Of a DNA stretch of 64,000 nucleotides, positions 49,826 to 59,561 are shown one piece after another. The stretch comes from Anaerorudis cellulosivorans (lineage in GTDB: Bacteria > Bacteroidota > Bacteroidia > Bacteroidales > Dysgonomonadaceae). A model generated the notes under the pieces. The model was not told the origin of the DNA. It did not search any database and worked only from the letters and a program-made list of their open reading frames with translations. The translations under genes and the position numbers were made by a program. Each line of letters starts with the position of its first letter. Positions within the stretch are counted from its first letter, which is position 1. The stretch is taken from NCBI RefSeq assembly GCF_025943985.1, contig NZ_JAPCWE010000007.1, positions 62,001 through 126,000 of the forward strand, read 5' to 3'.

Positions 49826-51535
49826 ATGATGCGAAAAATCAATCTTCTTATTATTCTTTTGCTTCTTCTCTCTTTTTCTATTTTTTCACAGGAAAAACCG
49901 AAGAACACAGACAAGAGAATGGAAGGATTCAAAGACGCCAAACTGGGCATCTTCGTCCACTACGGCATCTATGCCGTAAACGGAATAGACGAATCGTGGT
50001 CGTTTCACAACGGCTACATCACCTACGACGATTACATGAAACAATTGAAGGGTTTTACCGCTTCGAAATACCATGCCGAAGAGTGGGCAAAACTCTTCAA
50101 AGATGCCGGTGCAAGGTATGCGGTGCTCACCTCCAAACACCACGATGGAGTAGCCCTGTGGAAGGGCAATTTCAATCATTTGAATGTGATAGATCACACT
50201 CCGGCAGGACGCGATCTCGTCAAGCCTTTTGTGGATGCATTGCGAAAGAACGACATGAAAGTAGGACTTTACTACTCCCTCATCGATTGGTCGTATCCCG
50301 ACTACCCTGCTTTCACGCGCAACAGTGTTCGTTATCAAAACGACCCCCATCGTTGGGAGAAATTCGTAAACTTCTATTTCGGACAAGTGAACGAATTATC
50401 TACCCGCTACAATCCCGATCTCTTTTGGTTCGACGGCGACTGGGAACACAGTGCCGAAGAGTGGGAAGCAGCCGCGTTGCGAAAACAGATACTGACACAC
50501 AACCCCAATGCAATCATCAATAGCCGTTTAGCCGGCTATGGCGATTATGACACTCCGGAGCAAGGCGTTCCGGTGGCCGTACCCGAAAGTCCTTATTGGG
50601 AGCTTTGCATGACGATGAACGACAGCTGGGGATATCAGCATAACGACCATAACTACAAGACCCCCTATCAGTTGATATGGACCTTTGTGGATTGCATCAG
50701 CAAGGGCGGCAATCTGTTGTTGGATGTTGGTCCAAAGGAAGACGGAACACTTCCCGCGGAGGAAATCGAAATTCTCAACGCTTTTGCCCGATGGACATCC
50801 AAACATCAAGAAGCCATTTACGGAACACGAAAAGGCATACCCGAAGGTCACTTTTTCGGCCCAACCGCATTGGGCAAAAACAGCCGGACCCTTTATCTCT
50901 ACATCGACCATTTTCCCACTGCACCAATTTGTATCAAAGGACTCGATTCGGAAATAAAAAATGTTCGCATTGTGGGTAGCAAAGTCAAGCCGACAATTAA
51001 AAGGGAAAACGCCACAGGAACGCTATATATTTCGATTCCTGAAAATGCCGCAGATCCGATAATGACGGTAGTAGCCATCGATTTTACCGAACCGTTAAAA
51101 TTAAAAACCCCATCAGAAGAAACCTCCTTGACCCAATCGTTTATCGATTATCTTCAACAAGATAAGCAATGGGTAGATAAACACATCCCCTTAGTCGGCA
51201 ATTGGCAAAAAGGGATTTCCACCCTTCACTACGCCGGCCCTTCCATGCTTTCCGAAGACAAGACCATCCTGTATTTGTTGATTAATGGCAAACCCAACGG
51301 TCCGTTGGTGGTGAAAGGCCTAAAAAATCCCATCAACCGCATATGGGTGGTTGGAAATGCCACCAAATTGCATCATCGAATAGTTGGAAAACTCTACTGG
51401 AGCCAAGTTCCCGGTATTGTCTATATCGATGTACCCCAAAGCGTACTCGATCCGCACGGTACGGTAATAGCCGTATTGCTCGACGGACCCATTTCCCTCT
51501 ATACCGAAGGAGGACAAGTGATCGAAAGCAATTAA
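49826..51535 (+). CDS. GH29 alpha-L-fucosidase
   Basis: A 569-residue secreted enzyme (signal peptide 1-21, ending IFSQ). The GH29 barrel shows KLGIFVHYGIYAVNG, YAVLTSKHHDGVALWKG and NPDLFWFDGDWEHS, where the Asp near residue 203 is the likely nucleophile. It ends with GGNLLLDVGPKEDGTLP. A C-terminal beta domain (about 370-569) contains two repeated halves, each with a pattern like LYLYIDHFP or ILYLLINGKP followed by a short strand pair. It removes fucose from glycans; alpha-1,2/3/4/6 preference cannot be read. It lies in the PNGase F unit, which suggests core or antennary fucose. Confidence 0.93.
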   Translation: MMRKINLLIILLLLLSFSIFSQEKPKNTDKRMEGFKDAKLGIFVHYGIYAVNGIDESWSFHNGYITYDDYMKQLKGFTASKYHAEEWAKLFKDAGARYAVLTSKHHDGVALWKGNFNHLNVIDHTPAGRDLVKPFVDALRKNDMKVGLYYSLIDWSYPDYPAFTRNSVRYQNDPHRWEKFVNFYFGQVNELSTRYNPDLFWFDGDWEHSAEEWEAAALRKQILTHNPNAIINSRLAGYGDYDTPEQGVPVAVPESPYWELCMTMNDSWGYQHNDHNYKTPYQLIWTFVDCISKGGNLLLDVGPKEDGTLPAEEIEILNAFARWTSKHQEAIYGTRKGIPEGHFFGPTALGKNSRTLYLYIDHFPTAPICIKGLDSEIKNVRIVGSKVKPTIKRENATGTLYISIPENAADPIMTVVAIDFTEPLKLKTPSEETSLTQSFIDYLQQDKQWVDKHIPLVGNWQKGISTLHYAGPSMLSEDKTILYLLINGKPNGPLVVKGLKNPINRIWVVGNATKLHHRIVGKLYWSQVPGIVYIDVPQSVLDPHGTVIAVLLDGPISLYTEGGQVIESN

Positions 51536-51550
51536 CACAAACTATCCCAT

Positions 51551-52648
51551 ATGAAGATGAAAAAAATACCCATTCTCCTTTTTGCCCTGATGGCGATATC
51601 GCTTGGCATTCAAGCGAAAAAAATACCGGTTCATGCCTGGTTAGGTGGACCCGGAAAAGCCACCGACAACGAAATTGCCGCTTATTTTGCCGATCTCAAA
51701 TCCAAAGGGATCGATGCACTCATGTACAACGGAGGACATGACCCCACTACGTATGAACGTGTAGGAAAATTGGCCCACGAAGCCGGACTTGAATTTCATG
51801 CCTGGATTCCCGCAATGGTACAAGCCTACTCCACCAAATTAGACTCCTCATGGTACGCGGTTAATGATCTGGGCGAATCGGCCCTCACCCATCCGGCATA
51901 CGTTCCCCATTACACTTTCCTTTGTCCTGAACGCGAAGAAGTTTACCGATTTCTGGAAGAATTGTATGTCCATGTTGCCAACGTGCCCTATGTCGATGGG
52001 ATTCACTTGGATTATATCCGTTTCCCTGATGTGATTCTTGCCCGCGGATTATGGAAAAAGTACAACCTCGTGATGGATCGCGAATATCCGCAATTCGACT
52101 ACTGCTATTGCGATTCGTGCGTTGCTCATTTCAAAGCGCAAACCGGCATCGATATCCGTCAAGTGAAAGACCCTTCTGCCGTTCCCGAATGGAAACAGTT
52201 TCGTTACGATCAGATCACCCGAATCGTCAACCGACTGGCCGATGCTGTTCACAAAGAAGGAAAAACGATATCGGCGGCCGTATTTCCGGGTCCTTCGATA
52301 GCCAAAAAAATCGTGCGGCAAGAATGGGATAAATGGAATTTGGATGCTTTTTATCCCATGAATTACAACGATTTTTATCTTGAAGATGTCCGTTGGATCG
52401 GGAAAATCACCCAAGAAGAAGTGAAAGCAGTTAAAGGAAAAAGCAACGTATACAGCGGCTTATTCATCTGCCCCAACCCCGCCAACAAAGCATTTGAGCC
52501 TGATCCCGAGAATCATGGTTTAACGCCCGAAGAACTGGGAAAAGCCATCAAGGCATCCATAAAAAATGGAGCAACCGGCATCTGTTTGTTCACCCCCGAC
52601 AGAATGACCGAAGCCCATTGGAAAGTATTTGTCAAAGCCATTCACTGA
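51551..52648 (+). CDS. GHL10-type putative glycoside hydrolase
   Basis: A 365-residue exported protein with a signal peptide (about 1-21, ending GIQAK). The barrel contains GIDALMYNGGHDPTTYERVG, AGLEFHAWIPAMVQAY, YVDGIHLDYIRFPDV and AFYPMNYNDFYLEDVRW, the pattern of the GHL10/DUF4015-like glycosyl hydrolase family. The Asp in the LDYIRFPD motif and downstream acidic residues are likely catalytic. The substrate is unknown. It is the last recognisable gene of the PNGase F unit, 15 bases after GH29. Confidence 0.85.
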   Translation: MKMKKIPILLFALMAISLGIQAKKIPVHAWLGGPGKATDNEIAAYFADLKSKGIDALMYNGGHDPTTYERVGKLAHEAGLEFHAWIPAMVQAYSTKLDSSWYAVNDLGESALTHPAYVPHYTFLCPEREEVYRFLEELYVHVANVPYVDGIHLDYIRFPDVILARGLWKKYNLVMDREYPQFDYCYCDSCVAHFKAQTGIDIRQVKDPSAVPEWKQFRYDQITRIVNRLADAVHKEGKTISAAVFPGPSIAKKIVRQEWDKWNLDAFYPMNYNDFYLEDVRWIGKITQEEVKAVKGKSNVYSGLFICPNPANKAFEPDPENHGLTPEELGKAIKASIKNGATGICLFTPDRMTEAHWKVFVKAIH

Positions 52649-52896
52649 TCCATCCGGATTCCTATTACTCACGTCAAAAATGAAAAATTTGTCATCGACT
52701 TATGGTCAAACTGTACATAATTCTGATAGTATTACATCTGTCAGTATTTATGAATCATGTATGGTCTTGGCATCTTTACGCAAGGATGCAACAGCGATTT
52801 CGATGATGAAATCAGTATAGAAAATTTAGATATTCCAGAGGAATACAACAGAGATTAAAGCCTACGGCATTGAATATACAAAAAATCCGCGGTTGA
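52649..52896. other. Non-coding or decayed stretch
   Basis: No intact gene is seen. A short open stretch around 52780-52856 reads GCNSDFDDEISIENLDIPEE in one frame and ends at a stop; it may be debris of a lost gene. Confidence 0.4.
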
Positions 52897-53124
52897 AAAG
52901 TCGACCTTTTCTGGAAAATAAAGACAAAAGGATGGTGGGACGATATGTGGAATACTGCGAAAAGCTGGTGGAATTCAGCTTATGGCGCAGTAACAGATTG
53001 ATGGAATAACGGAGACAGAACTGTAGTTGCTGTATCTACAGCTACAATAGGTTGGGGAGCAATACCTACAGTGGCTGTTACTGAAGGTGTATATGAATTT
53101 TCTGATCAAATATTAACTACATGA
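52897..53124 (+). pseudogene. Possible polymorphic-toxin (Rhs-like) C-terminal remnant
   Basis: One frame reads KGWWDDMWNTAKSWWNSAYG, then an in-frame TGA at 52999-53001, then WNNGDRTVVAVSTATIGWGA and VTEGVYEFSDQ, and ends at a TGA (53122-53124). The WWN-rich, then glycine/alanine-rich pattern resembles the linker after the Rhs core in Bacteroidetes polymorphic toxins. There is no start and no upstream Rhs repeat. The final TGA overlaps the ATG of the following small membrane protein (ATGA). The family call is my impression only. Confidence 0.4.
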
Positions 53125-53324
53125 ATACTAAATTAATGAAATACTTAAAGCTTTTTTTGATAATCATGCTTATTTATCCGTTTGTATCATGGATATTTGA
53201 TCTTGTGTTGGGAAGTGAACAACAAATCTGGCATTATATTTTGTCAGGACCTTTGTTCGGTATTTTATTTGTGATTATACTTTATTTTCAGGATAAAAAG
53301 AAAGAAAAGAAGGATAAAAAGTAG
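53121..53324 (+). CDS. Small two-helix membrane protein, possible orphan immunity protein
   Basis: A 67-residue protein with two hydrophobic helices (about 10-28 and 38-55) and a highly basic tail (KKKEKKDKK). I know no family for it. Its ATG overlaps the stop of the preceding toxin-like remnant by four bases, the arrangement seen for toxin-immunity pairs. An orphan immunity role is inferred from that alone. Confidence 0.45.
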   Translation: MNTKLMKYLKLFLIIMLIYPFVSWIFDLVLGSEQQIWHYILSGPLFGILFVIILYFQDKKKEKKDKK

Positions 53325-53458
53325 AATAAGTCTTTTATTTTGCTTTATTTCCTCTTTGATTTTTATTTTTGCATCTGCTTATTCTATTTTTGCAAATTGG
53401 ATCGAAGCAAGAGTATGAAAACAAGCCTGAGAATCATTATTCATTCATCACTTAATCT

Positions 53459-53749
53459 ATGTATCCTATGAATTTAAAAGAACAAATCAAAATCGGTTGG
53501 CCGTTTATTGCTGCTGCCATTATATTTATCCTGCTTGTCATCTTTTCGACATCGGGCGTTTATAATGTAAGCGATATTCTTTTTGGTGCAGCATACATTT
53601 TATTAGCCATAACAGTGACGTACACCTGTAATAAAGCAGCGAAGAGATTCCAAAAAAATGGCAAATACGAATCATGTGCCCGCCTGTTATATGGGGCAGG
53701 GCTCTTGTCGGGATTATGGCTTTGCGAGGCCATCGAATACTTATTTTAA
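53459..53749 (+). CDS. Small membrane protein of unknown function
   Basis: A 96-residue protein with three hydrophobic segments (about 13-31, 37-54 and 75-92) and a short basic loop (NKAAKRFQKNGKYE). The family is not recognised. Two TATTTTTG boxes (53364-53371 and 53385-53392) lie upstream, so it may have its own promoter. It is followed by about 130 bases without a gene before the GH123-like gene. Confidence 0.5.
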   Translation: MYPMNLKEQIKIGWPFIAAAIIFILLVIFSTSGVYNVSDILFGAAYILLAITVTYTCNKAAKRFQKNGKYESCARLLYGAGLLSGLWLCEAIEYLF

Positions 53750-53882
53750 ACAACATAGAAGATTTATAAGAGAATCGGTTTACCTCCTAACGTCAAGGGT
53801 ATGAAAGTGAAAATCGACATAAAAGAAAAGAATAACTCAAGCAAATAGATTAGATAAAATAACCACTGTATTTTTATTGATT

Positions 53883-55664
53883 ATGAAAGTATCAACTCCA
53901 TTTAACCGCTTGGCGGTATGCATCGTATTAGGATTAACGGTTTTAATCCCTATCTCGTGTGAAAACAAACAACCCCAAAAAACGTGTTTCAATTTTGCAG
54001 AAATGCCCGACCCCACAAACGATACACTATCCGACTGGTCGAATGTACCTGCCGGTTTGCAGGCTGCATTTATAAGCATCGACGACAAGATGCCTAAATC
54101 GGTAGCACCCCGTGTGCCACTCATCAAAAAAGCAACGGTTACCGGTTGGAAAGGAGAAAAAGTGTCGTCTCAACTGCTTTTATGGTCGGCAAAAAATACC
54201 CCTCAGATAGCATTGGCGTTTACCGACTTCGAGTCGGGTGAAAACAAACTGCCGGCATCGGTTGCACAGGCACGGTTTGTGCGTTATGTAATGACCGACG
54301 AGTTTGGTCCCGGCTGTGGTTACCGCAAACCGGAAGATTTTGCGGCCTCACTTGCGCCGGATATGCTCGATAACCTGGAGTGCTTCGATATGGAAGCAAA
54401 AACCGCAAGGCCGGTCTGGCTTACCTTTAAAATCCCCTCCAACGCCGTTGCCGGCAACTATAAAGGCAAGTTGAAGCTGTATGCCAACGACCGTTTGGTG
54501 GAGGATTTCCAAATTGAACTGAATGTTATAGAACAAGTGCTTCCCGAACCATCGGAATGGGTCTATCACCTCGATCTGTGGCAGCATCCTTCGGCCGTTG
54601 CGCGAGTACACAATTTGCAACTTTGGAGCGATGCCCATTTCGAAAAGATGAAACCGTTGATGAAAATGCTGGCCGATGCCGGACAGAAAGTCATTACTGC
54701 AACACTGAACAAAGATCCCTGGAACCATCAGTGTTACGATGCATATGCCGATATGATTATCTGGACGAAAAACAGGGATGGAAGCTGGAGTTACGACTAC
54801 ACCGTTTTCGACAAATGGATACAATTCATGATGGATCTGGGTATCGATAAAATGATCAATTGTTACTCGTTGCTCACTTGGAACAACCAACTGCACTATA
54901 ACGATGAGGAAAAAGGCGAATTGGTAACCGTAGAACTGAAAGCCCAATCGAAAGAATATGCAGAATTTTGGACCCCGTTCTTGAAAGATTTCACGCGGCA
55001 TCTTCGCGCCAAGGGATGGTTGGAGAAAACCAATATAGCGATGGACGAACGCGCGCCGGAAGATATGGAGGCTGCATTGAAGGTGCTAAAGAGCTCCGCT
55101 CCTGAATTGGGCGTCTCGTTGGCAGACAATCATAAAAGCTATCGCCGGTATCCATGGATAAAAGATCTTTGCGTGGGAGTCGGCAATATTATCCCCAAGG
55201 AAGAAATCGCTGCAAGAAGAGCCAAAGGGTTAATCACCACTTATTATGTGTGTTGTGCCGACAAATTCCCCAACATGTTTACCTTCTCCGCCTCGGCAGA
55301 ATCGGTTTATGCAGCATGGCATGCCGTTGCCGCCGATTTCGACGGTTTCCTGCGCTGGGCTTATAACTCGTGGGTCGAAAATCCGTTGACCGATTCGCGC
55401 TTCAGAACCTGGCCGGCTGGCGATACCTACATCGTCTATCCCGATGCGCGAAGCTCTATCCGTTTCGAACGCTTGGTGGAAGGTATTCAGGATGCAGAAA
55501 AGATCCGCATATTGCGCAAAAAGTACGCGGAAGAAAACACACCCGAATCGCTGGCTAAACTCAACCGATTGGAAGAGGCCATCGCGTATTTCATCACGCT
55601 TGAACCCTCTGCCGATTGGTCGAATCGATTAAATGAAGCCAAAAAACTCCTGAATGAAATCTAA
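53883..55664 (+). CDS. GH123-like (DUF4091) glycoside hydrolase lipoprotein
   Basis: A 593-residue protein with a lipoprotein signal (KVSTPFNRLAVCIVLGLTV, lipobox PISC). The N-terminal beta domain (about 30-200) precedes a barrel with WVYHLDLWQHPSAVARV. The likely catalytic Asp-Glu pair is D388/E389 in NIAMDERAPEDM, as in GH123 beta-N-acetylgalactosaminidases, which use substrate assistance. The C-terminal part carries GFLRWAYNSWVENPL and FERLVEGIQDAEKIRIL, common to DUF4091 proteins. N-acetylgalactosamine release from a glycosphingolipid or mucin-type glycan is inferred. It converges with the GH2 gene at a 25-base gap. Confidence 0.8.
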   Translation: MKVSTPFNRLAVCIVLGLTVLIPISCENKQPQKTCFNFAEMPDPTNDTLSDWSNVPAGLQAAFISIDDKMPKSVAPRVPLIKKATVTGWKGEKVSSQLLLWSAKNTPQIALAFTDFESGENKLPASVAQARFVRYVMTDEFGPGCGYRKPEDFAASLAPDMLDNLECFDMEAKTARPVWLTFKIPSNAVAGNYKGKLKLYANDRLVEDFQIELNVIEQVLPEPSEWVYHLDLWQHPSAVARVHNLQLWSDAHFEKMKPLMKMLADAGQKVITATLNKDPWNHQCYDAYADMIIWTKNRDGSWSYDYTVFDKWIQFMMDLGIDKMINCYSLLTWNNQLHYNDEEKGELVTVELKAQSKEYAEFWTPFLKDFTRHLRAKGWLEKTNIAMDERAPEDMEAALKVLKSSAPELGVSLADNHKSYRRYPWIKDLCVGVGNIIPKEEIAARRAKGLITTYYVCCADKFPNMFTFSASAESVYAAWHAVAADFDGFLRWAYNSWVENPLTDSRFRTWPAGDTYIVYPDARSSIRFERLVEGIQDAEKIRILRKKYAEENTPESLAKLNRLEEAIAYFITLEPSADWSNRLNEAKKLLNEI

Positions 55665-55689
55665 CATCATTAGAAAATTTTATGATATT

Positions 55690-58524
55690 TTATTTAGTCA
55701 TTTTTTTCAACATATCCAATTCTATTTGTACAGAAGGTTTAAATTGATCGCTTTCCATATACCGAAGCAAACTGACCCTTAACTGCGTTGCTTCCGGTCG
55801 ATTAGGAAGATCGTTTACAAGATCGGCTCCGCTTATCAAGATACTGCCTTTTCCTACTCTCGCTTCAAAAATTAATGCAAGCCGACGGTTTGTCACCCAA
55901 TCGTCAATAATGCGAACGATAGGACTTAAATCCACAGGGAAAGAATCCAATTGAATGGCATCAGCATGACTCACCGCATCCCACCATTGCCAATTGGAAT
56001 GATATTCGGTAGGGAATAACCGTAAAGCAGGATGGTTAGGATTACACAGAATACCAAGCGTATGAGGTTTTTGCCCCCCTGTCCATGCCGTATTCCAAAA
56101 AATGCCGGAAAAACCGACACCTACTTTGCCACCCATTTCCGGAGGTACTTTTCCCTTACCCAGGCTAAGCAATACTTTTCCGCCATTCTGCAGGTAGTTT
56201 AAAGTCGAATCGTCTAAATTCTCGACAATCTTAACTTCCTTCGATGAGATAACGTTGTTCTCAGGATAAACCCAAATATCCCACGAATTTTCAAAATCAT
56301 CTACCTTTACACGAAACGTAAGTTTCCTCGGCATATTTTCTCTTTCAAATTTATAAACAACGCTGCCCAACAAAATAGCATTTCCAATAGGAATGTCACG
56401 TTCCCCCATGTCATCCTTCGCTATTACCTTACCGTTTTGAACAAGTTCCCAAGCCGGACTCGCATGAAGGGGTTTTTCGCCAAAATGAGCAATTTCAATA
56501 TCAGCAGTCATCGTTTCCCCTTCTGTGAATATTCGCTTTTCCAATCGAGCCAATGGAACTGTAACATTACAAAATCGACGATATTCTTCGGGTGAAATAT
56601 AGCCTTTTTCTTCCCAGAATGGATCCAAAACCCCTACTAAAGCCGTCCCCTGGCCCGGAAAATCGTGTAAGTCAAGTAACTGAAATCCGGCAAAACCCAG
56701 AGTACGAAGAGCCGCCTCAATGTCGGCTTTGTAACATAAAGCCTGTAATTTCCCCGATGCAAGCAAAAAACTATCCGCCAGTTGTTCCATGTGGTGTGCT
56801 TTCAAACTTTCGCGAAAAATCTCAAAGTTTTTAGGCTTCAATACACCCGTGTATTTTGCCGTTTCTTTAAAGTTCGGATAAACACACCATTGACCGATTT
56901 CATGACTTACAACCGGTTTTCCGTCCCCCGGTAATTTTTTCGACCAATCATAATCCGTCCGGGGTGGCTCAGCATTAATAATGCTATTTAACTCTTCGCC
57001 CCATCCTTGAATTCGGGGTTCAGGAATATTGTGATAATCATTCACTTCCAAAATTGGCCAACCTGCTCCACCGGTATAAAGCCGCCGACTGTCCGTTTCT
57101 TTCCAATAAGTTACAAACTTTGTGAGAAATTCACTGTAATGAGGCCCTCCCGGTTCATTCCCGTAAGCCATCATTACAAACGAAGGATGGTTGCCATAAG
57201 CTTTTACGATGCGTTTGCTTTCATCCCAAATGTATTGATCAACAGGTAAACCGCTGCCCAATTGGGTACTCTGATTCGCCCAGGATGAACATTCTACCTG
57301 CAAATAAATACCCATCTCATCGGCAACTTCAAAAGCCGCTTCAGGAGGACACCACGAATGAAAACGAACATGATTCAATCCGTGAGCTTTTACCGCACTG
57401 AAAATCTTTTTCCAATATTCGGGTCCTGTGGGAGGATAACCCGTCTTTGGAAAAATGGCGCACTCCAACGTCCCTCTGAGAAAAACCGGACGGTCATTAA
57501 CCGCAAAACGCGATCCGTTAACTTTAAATTCACGCAAACCGAAATCAATCCTTTCCTCGTCCGTTTCTTTATCCGATTTCAGCGCCAAAAAAAGTTTGTA
57601 AACATTGGGATTAAACTCATCCCAAAGCAACGCATTTTCACCCAGTGAATATTCCATCTTTATCCTGTTCTCACCCGGAGTAAGCCGAAATTCCCATGAT
57701 TTTCTCTCCGTTTTTTCCCCCGTTTTTTTGAGCTGAGCATAAGCGGTGAAAGTTACTATCCGTTCTTTCGGTAAAGCATTATTTACTGTTGCTCTTATTT
57801 CTATTGTTTTACTGTTGATTTCGGGAAATATTTCCACATTTTCAAATCGTATCTTGCCTGTTGCATTCAGCGAAATATCACCCACAATCCCGTTCCAGTT
57901 GGTTTGGGTATGATCCGTAATGCTGTGCGAATTTACCCCTACATCGATATCCTTTATCCTGTTATCGATACGTATGGTAAGCGTGTTTTCGCCAACCTTC
58001 AGATGAGGCGAAACCACAAATACATGTGGGGTTGCCAAACTGTTTTGCGTTCCAACCAACTGCCCGTTTACCCAAACCGTCGACTCCCAATGGGGCCGTT
58101 CCAACACTAGTCGAATCGACTTCTCTTTCCAATCGTTCGGAACGATTACTTTCTTCTGATGCCACGCTGCACCGGTATATTTCTTCAAGGGTTGAAGCCA
58201 AAAAGGAAAACGAATGCCGCCTGTGGAATCGAGGTAATAAGGAGCATAATTGGGATCTTTGTGCCATTCCGGATCTCTTATATCGCCCGTCCATTCCGTC
58301 TTTAACGTAATATCATCCCCTTTCCCGTTTTCCACCATCGAGCCCGGCAAACGAACCGTTTCAGGTAAAGTGGTCTCATACCATTTCTCCTCATCACCCC
58401 TGTCTTGGGGATCCATCTGAAATTGCCACTCGCCGGAAAGATCGATTCGTTGCAAATGTTGCTGACCATTAACAGCGAACGGTGTTAATAGCAAAAAGAA
58501 AAACACATAATAAAAATATTTCAT
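55690..58524 (-). CDS. GH2-family beta-glycosidase
   Basis: A 944-residue secreted enzyme (signal peptide about 1-20, ending AVNG). It shows the GH2 sugar-binding domain (IDLSGEWQFQMDPQ, then STVWVNGQLVGTQNS), an Ig-like domain, and the TIM barrel with RGTLECAIFPKTGYPP and LNHVRFHSWCPPEAAF. The acid/base Glu lies in MMAYGNEPGGPHYS (near residue 455) and the nucleophile in VVSHEIGQWCVYPN (near 540). After about 680 follow a beta domain and a Rossmann-like tail (LNYLQNGGKVLLSLGKGKV). Substrate specificity is not readable; galactosidase, glucuronidase or mannosidase are all possible. The gap to the SGNH gene (272 bases) may hold its promoter. Confidence 0.88.
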   Translation of the reverse strand: MKYFYYVFFFLLLTPFAVNGQQHLQRIDLSGEWQFQMDPQDRGDEEKWYETTLPETVRLPGSMVENGKGDDITLKTEWTGDIRDPEWHKDPNYAPYYLDSTGGIRFPFWLQPLKKYTGAAWHQKKVIVPNDWKEKSIRLVLERPHWESTVWVNGQLVGTQNSLATPHVFVVSPHLKVGENTLTIRIDNRIKDIDVGVNSHSITDHTQTNWNGIVGDISLNATGKIRFENVEIFPEINSKTIEIRATVNNALPKERIVTFTAYAQLKKTGEKTERKSWEFRLTPGENRIKMEYSLGENALLWDEFNPNVYKLFLALKSDKETDEERIDFGLREFKVNGSRFAVNDRPVFLRGTLECAIFPKTGYPPTGPEYWKKIFSAVKAHGLNHVRFHSWCPPEAAFEVADEMGIYLQVECSSWANQSTQLGSGLPVDQYIWDESKRIVKAYGNHPSFVMMAYGNEPGGPHYSEFLTKFVTYWKETDSRRLYTGGAGWPILEVNDYHNIPEPRIQGWGEELNSIINAEPPRTDYDWSKKLPGDGKPVVSHEIGQWCVYPNFKETAKYTGVLKPKNFEIFRESLKAHHMEQLADSFLLASGKLQALCYKADIEAALRTLGFAGFQLLDLHDFPGQGTALVGVLDPFWEEKGYISPEEYRRFCNVTVPLARLEKRIFTEGETMTADIEIAHFGEKPLHASPAWELVQNGKVIAKDDMGERDIPIGNAILLGSVVYKFERENMPRKLTFRVKVDDFENSWDIWVYPENNVISSKEVKIVENLDDSTLNYLQNGGKVLLSLGKGKVPPEMGGKVGVGFSGIFWNTAWTGGQKPHTLGILCNPNHPALRLFPTEYHSNWQWWDAVSHADAIQLDSFPVDLSPIVRIIDDWVTNRRLALIFEARVGKGSILISGADLVNDLPNRPEATQLRVSLLRYMESDQFKPSVQIELDMLKKMTK

Positions 58525-58796
58525 TGTAAGTATAATTTAGATGATTATGTCCAAATAAAATTTATTCCCTTAAGTAAACTTTCATTCGACGCTATGATTA
58601 GGTACATCTGAATAATATTGATCCTCTATACATAATCCCACAAAAGGGGTAAAAGGGGTAAAAGGATATAAAAGATAATCTCCCTATTCCACATTTATCC
58701 AGGCCGAGTATGCATCGAAATTGGGTCACCGAGATCTCTTTTGAACAAGGATCTCAAAATTCATTAATTACCAGTCGCCTACTTTTCTGATTATTT
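58525..58796. repeat. Intergenic stretch with a short tandem repeat
   Basis: The only clear structure is a near-perfect tandem of AAAAGGGGT units at about 58643-58668. No gene is seen. Confidence 0.45.
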
Positions 58797-59543
58797 TCAG
58801 TGTTGGATTGCTTTGTATTCTTTCCATTGCTGACCGTCAAAGAAATAATCAAGGATAAGTTCCTTCACTACTACATGTCCCTTGGCATTCGGATGGTTAC
58901 TTTGGCTCATCAATGCATTTAGTTCTTCACCGTTTTTCATCTTTTGTTTGAAGGCGGCATAACTATCTACCAATCCCGTTCCATATTTTACCGAGAGATC
59001 ACGAATCTGATTACTGTATTGCTCCAACGGAGAATTGTCATCCAGTATATCTTCACTTAAATCCGGCGTAGGAGTTAACAGAATTACTTTTACGCCTTGT
59101 CTCTGTGCCTTTTTTATCATTTCTTCCCAGGCATGGCGGGATCTGATCAAACCAATCGCTCTGTCATTCAATGCATAATCAATAAATAAAACATCAGGGT
59201 TATGGCAAAGTACATCCTGTTTGAATCGTTTTGCTCCCTGCTCGGCATTCTCTCCCCCAATGGCAGTAGTTATTGAATTGACCACCGCATAGGGATAGAT
59301 TTCCTTTATCGCCTCCAACACCTGATGCGGATATGCCTGCATTGTCCTTACATAGGGAGTATCGAAATAGCCGGCTGGCACGCTGTGCCCATGAAACAAT
59401 AGATTAATGGTTCTGTTATGCGTCCATTTTTTTTGTAACTCCTGCCGGATATTTTGCAGATAATCCTGCGGCTGTCCCGTTTGCGCCATTATACTCAGGG
59501 AAAACAAAATAGATATGGATAAAAGAATATGCTTCATGTTCAT
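58797..59543 (-). CDS. SGNH/GDSL-family hydrolase
   Basis: A 248-residue secreted protein with signal peptide (KHILLSISILFSLSIMA). The SGNH blocks are visible: Ser in LLFHGHSVPAGYFDT, Gly in ITTAIGGENAEQGA, Asn in FIDYALNDRAIG and the Asp/His-like pair in QSNHPNAKGHVVVKELI. In polysaccharide loci such enzymes usually remove acetyl or other ester groups. It follows the sulfatase gene by 18 bases, so both act on decorations of the same substrate. Confidence 0.9.
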   Translation of the reverse strand: MNMKHILLSISILFSLSIMAQTGQPQDYLQNIRQELQKKWTHNRTINLLFHGHSVPAGYFDTPYVRTMQAYPHQVLEAIKEIYPYAVVNSITTAIGGENAEQGAKRFKQDVLCHNPDVLFIDYALNDRAIGLIRSRHAWEEMIKKAQRQGVKVILLTPTPDLSEDILDDNSPLEQYSNQIRDLSVKYGTGLVDSYAAFKQKMKNGEELNALMSQSNHPNAKGHVVVKELILDYFFDGQQWKEYKAIQH

Positions 59544-59561
59544 TAAAAATCAGATATTTTA

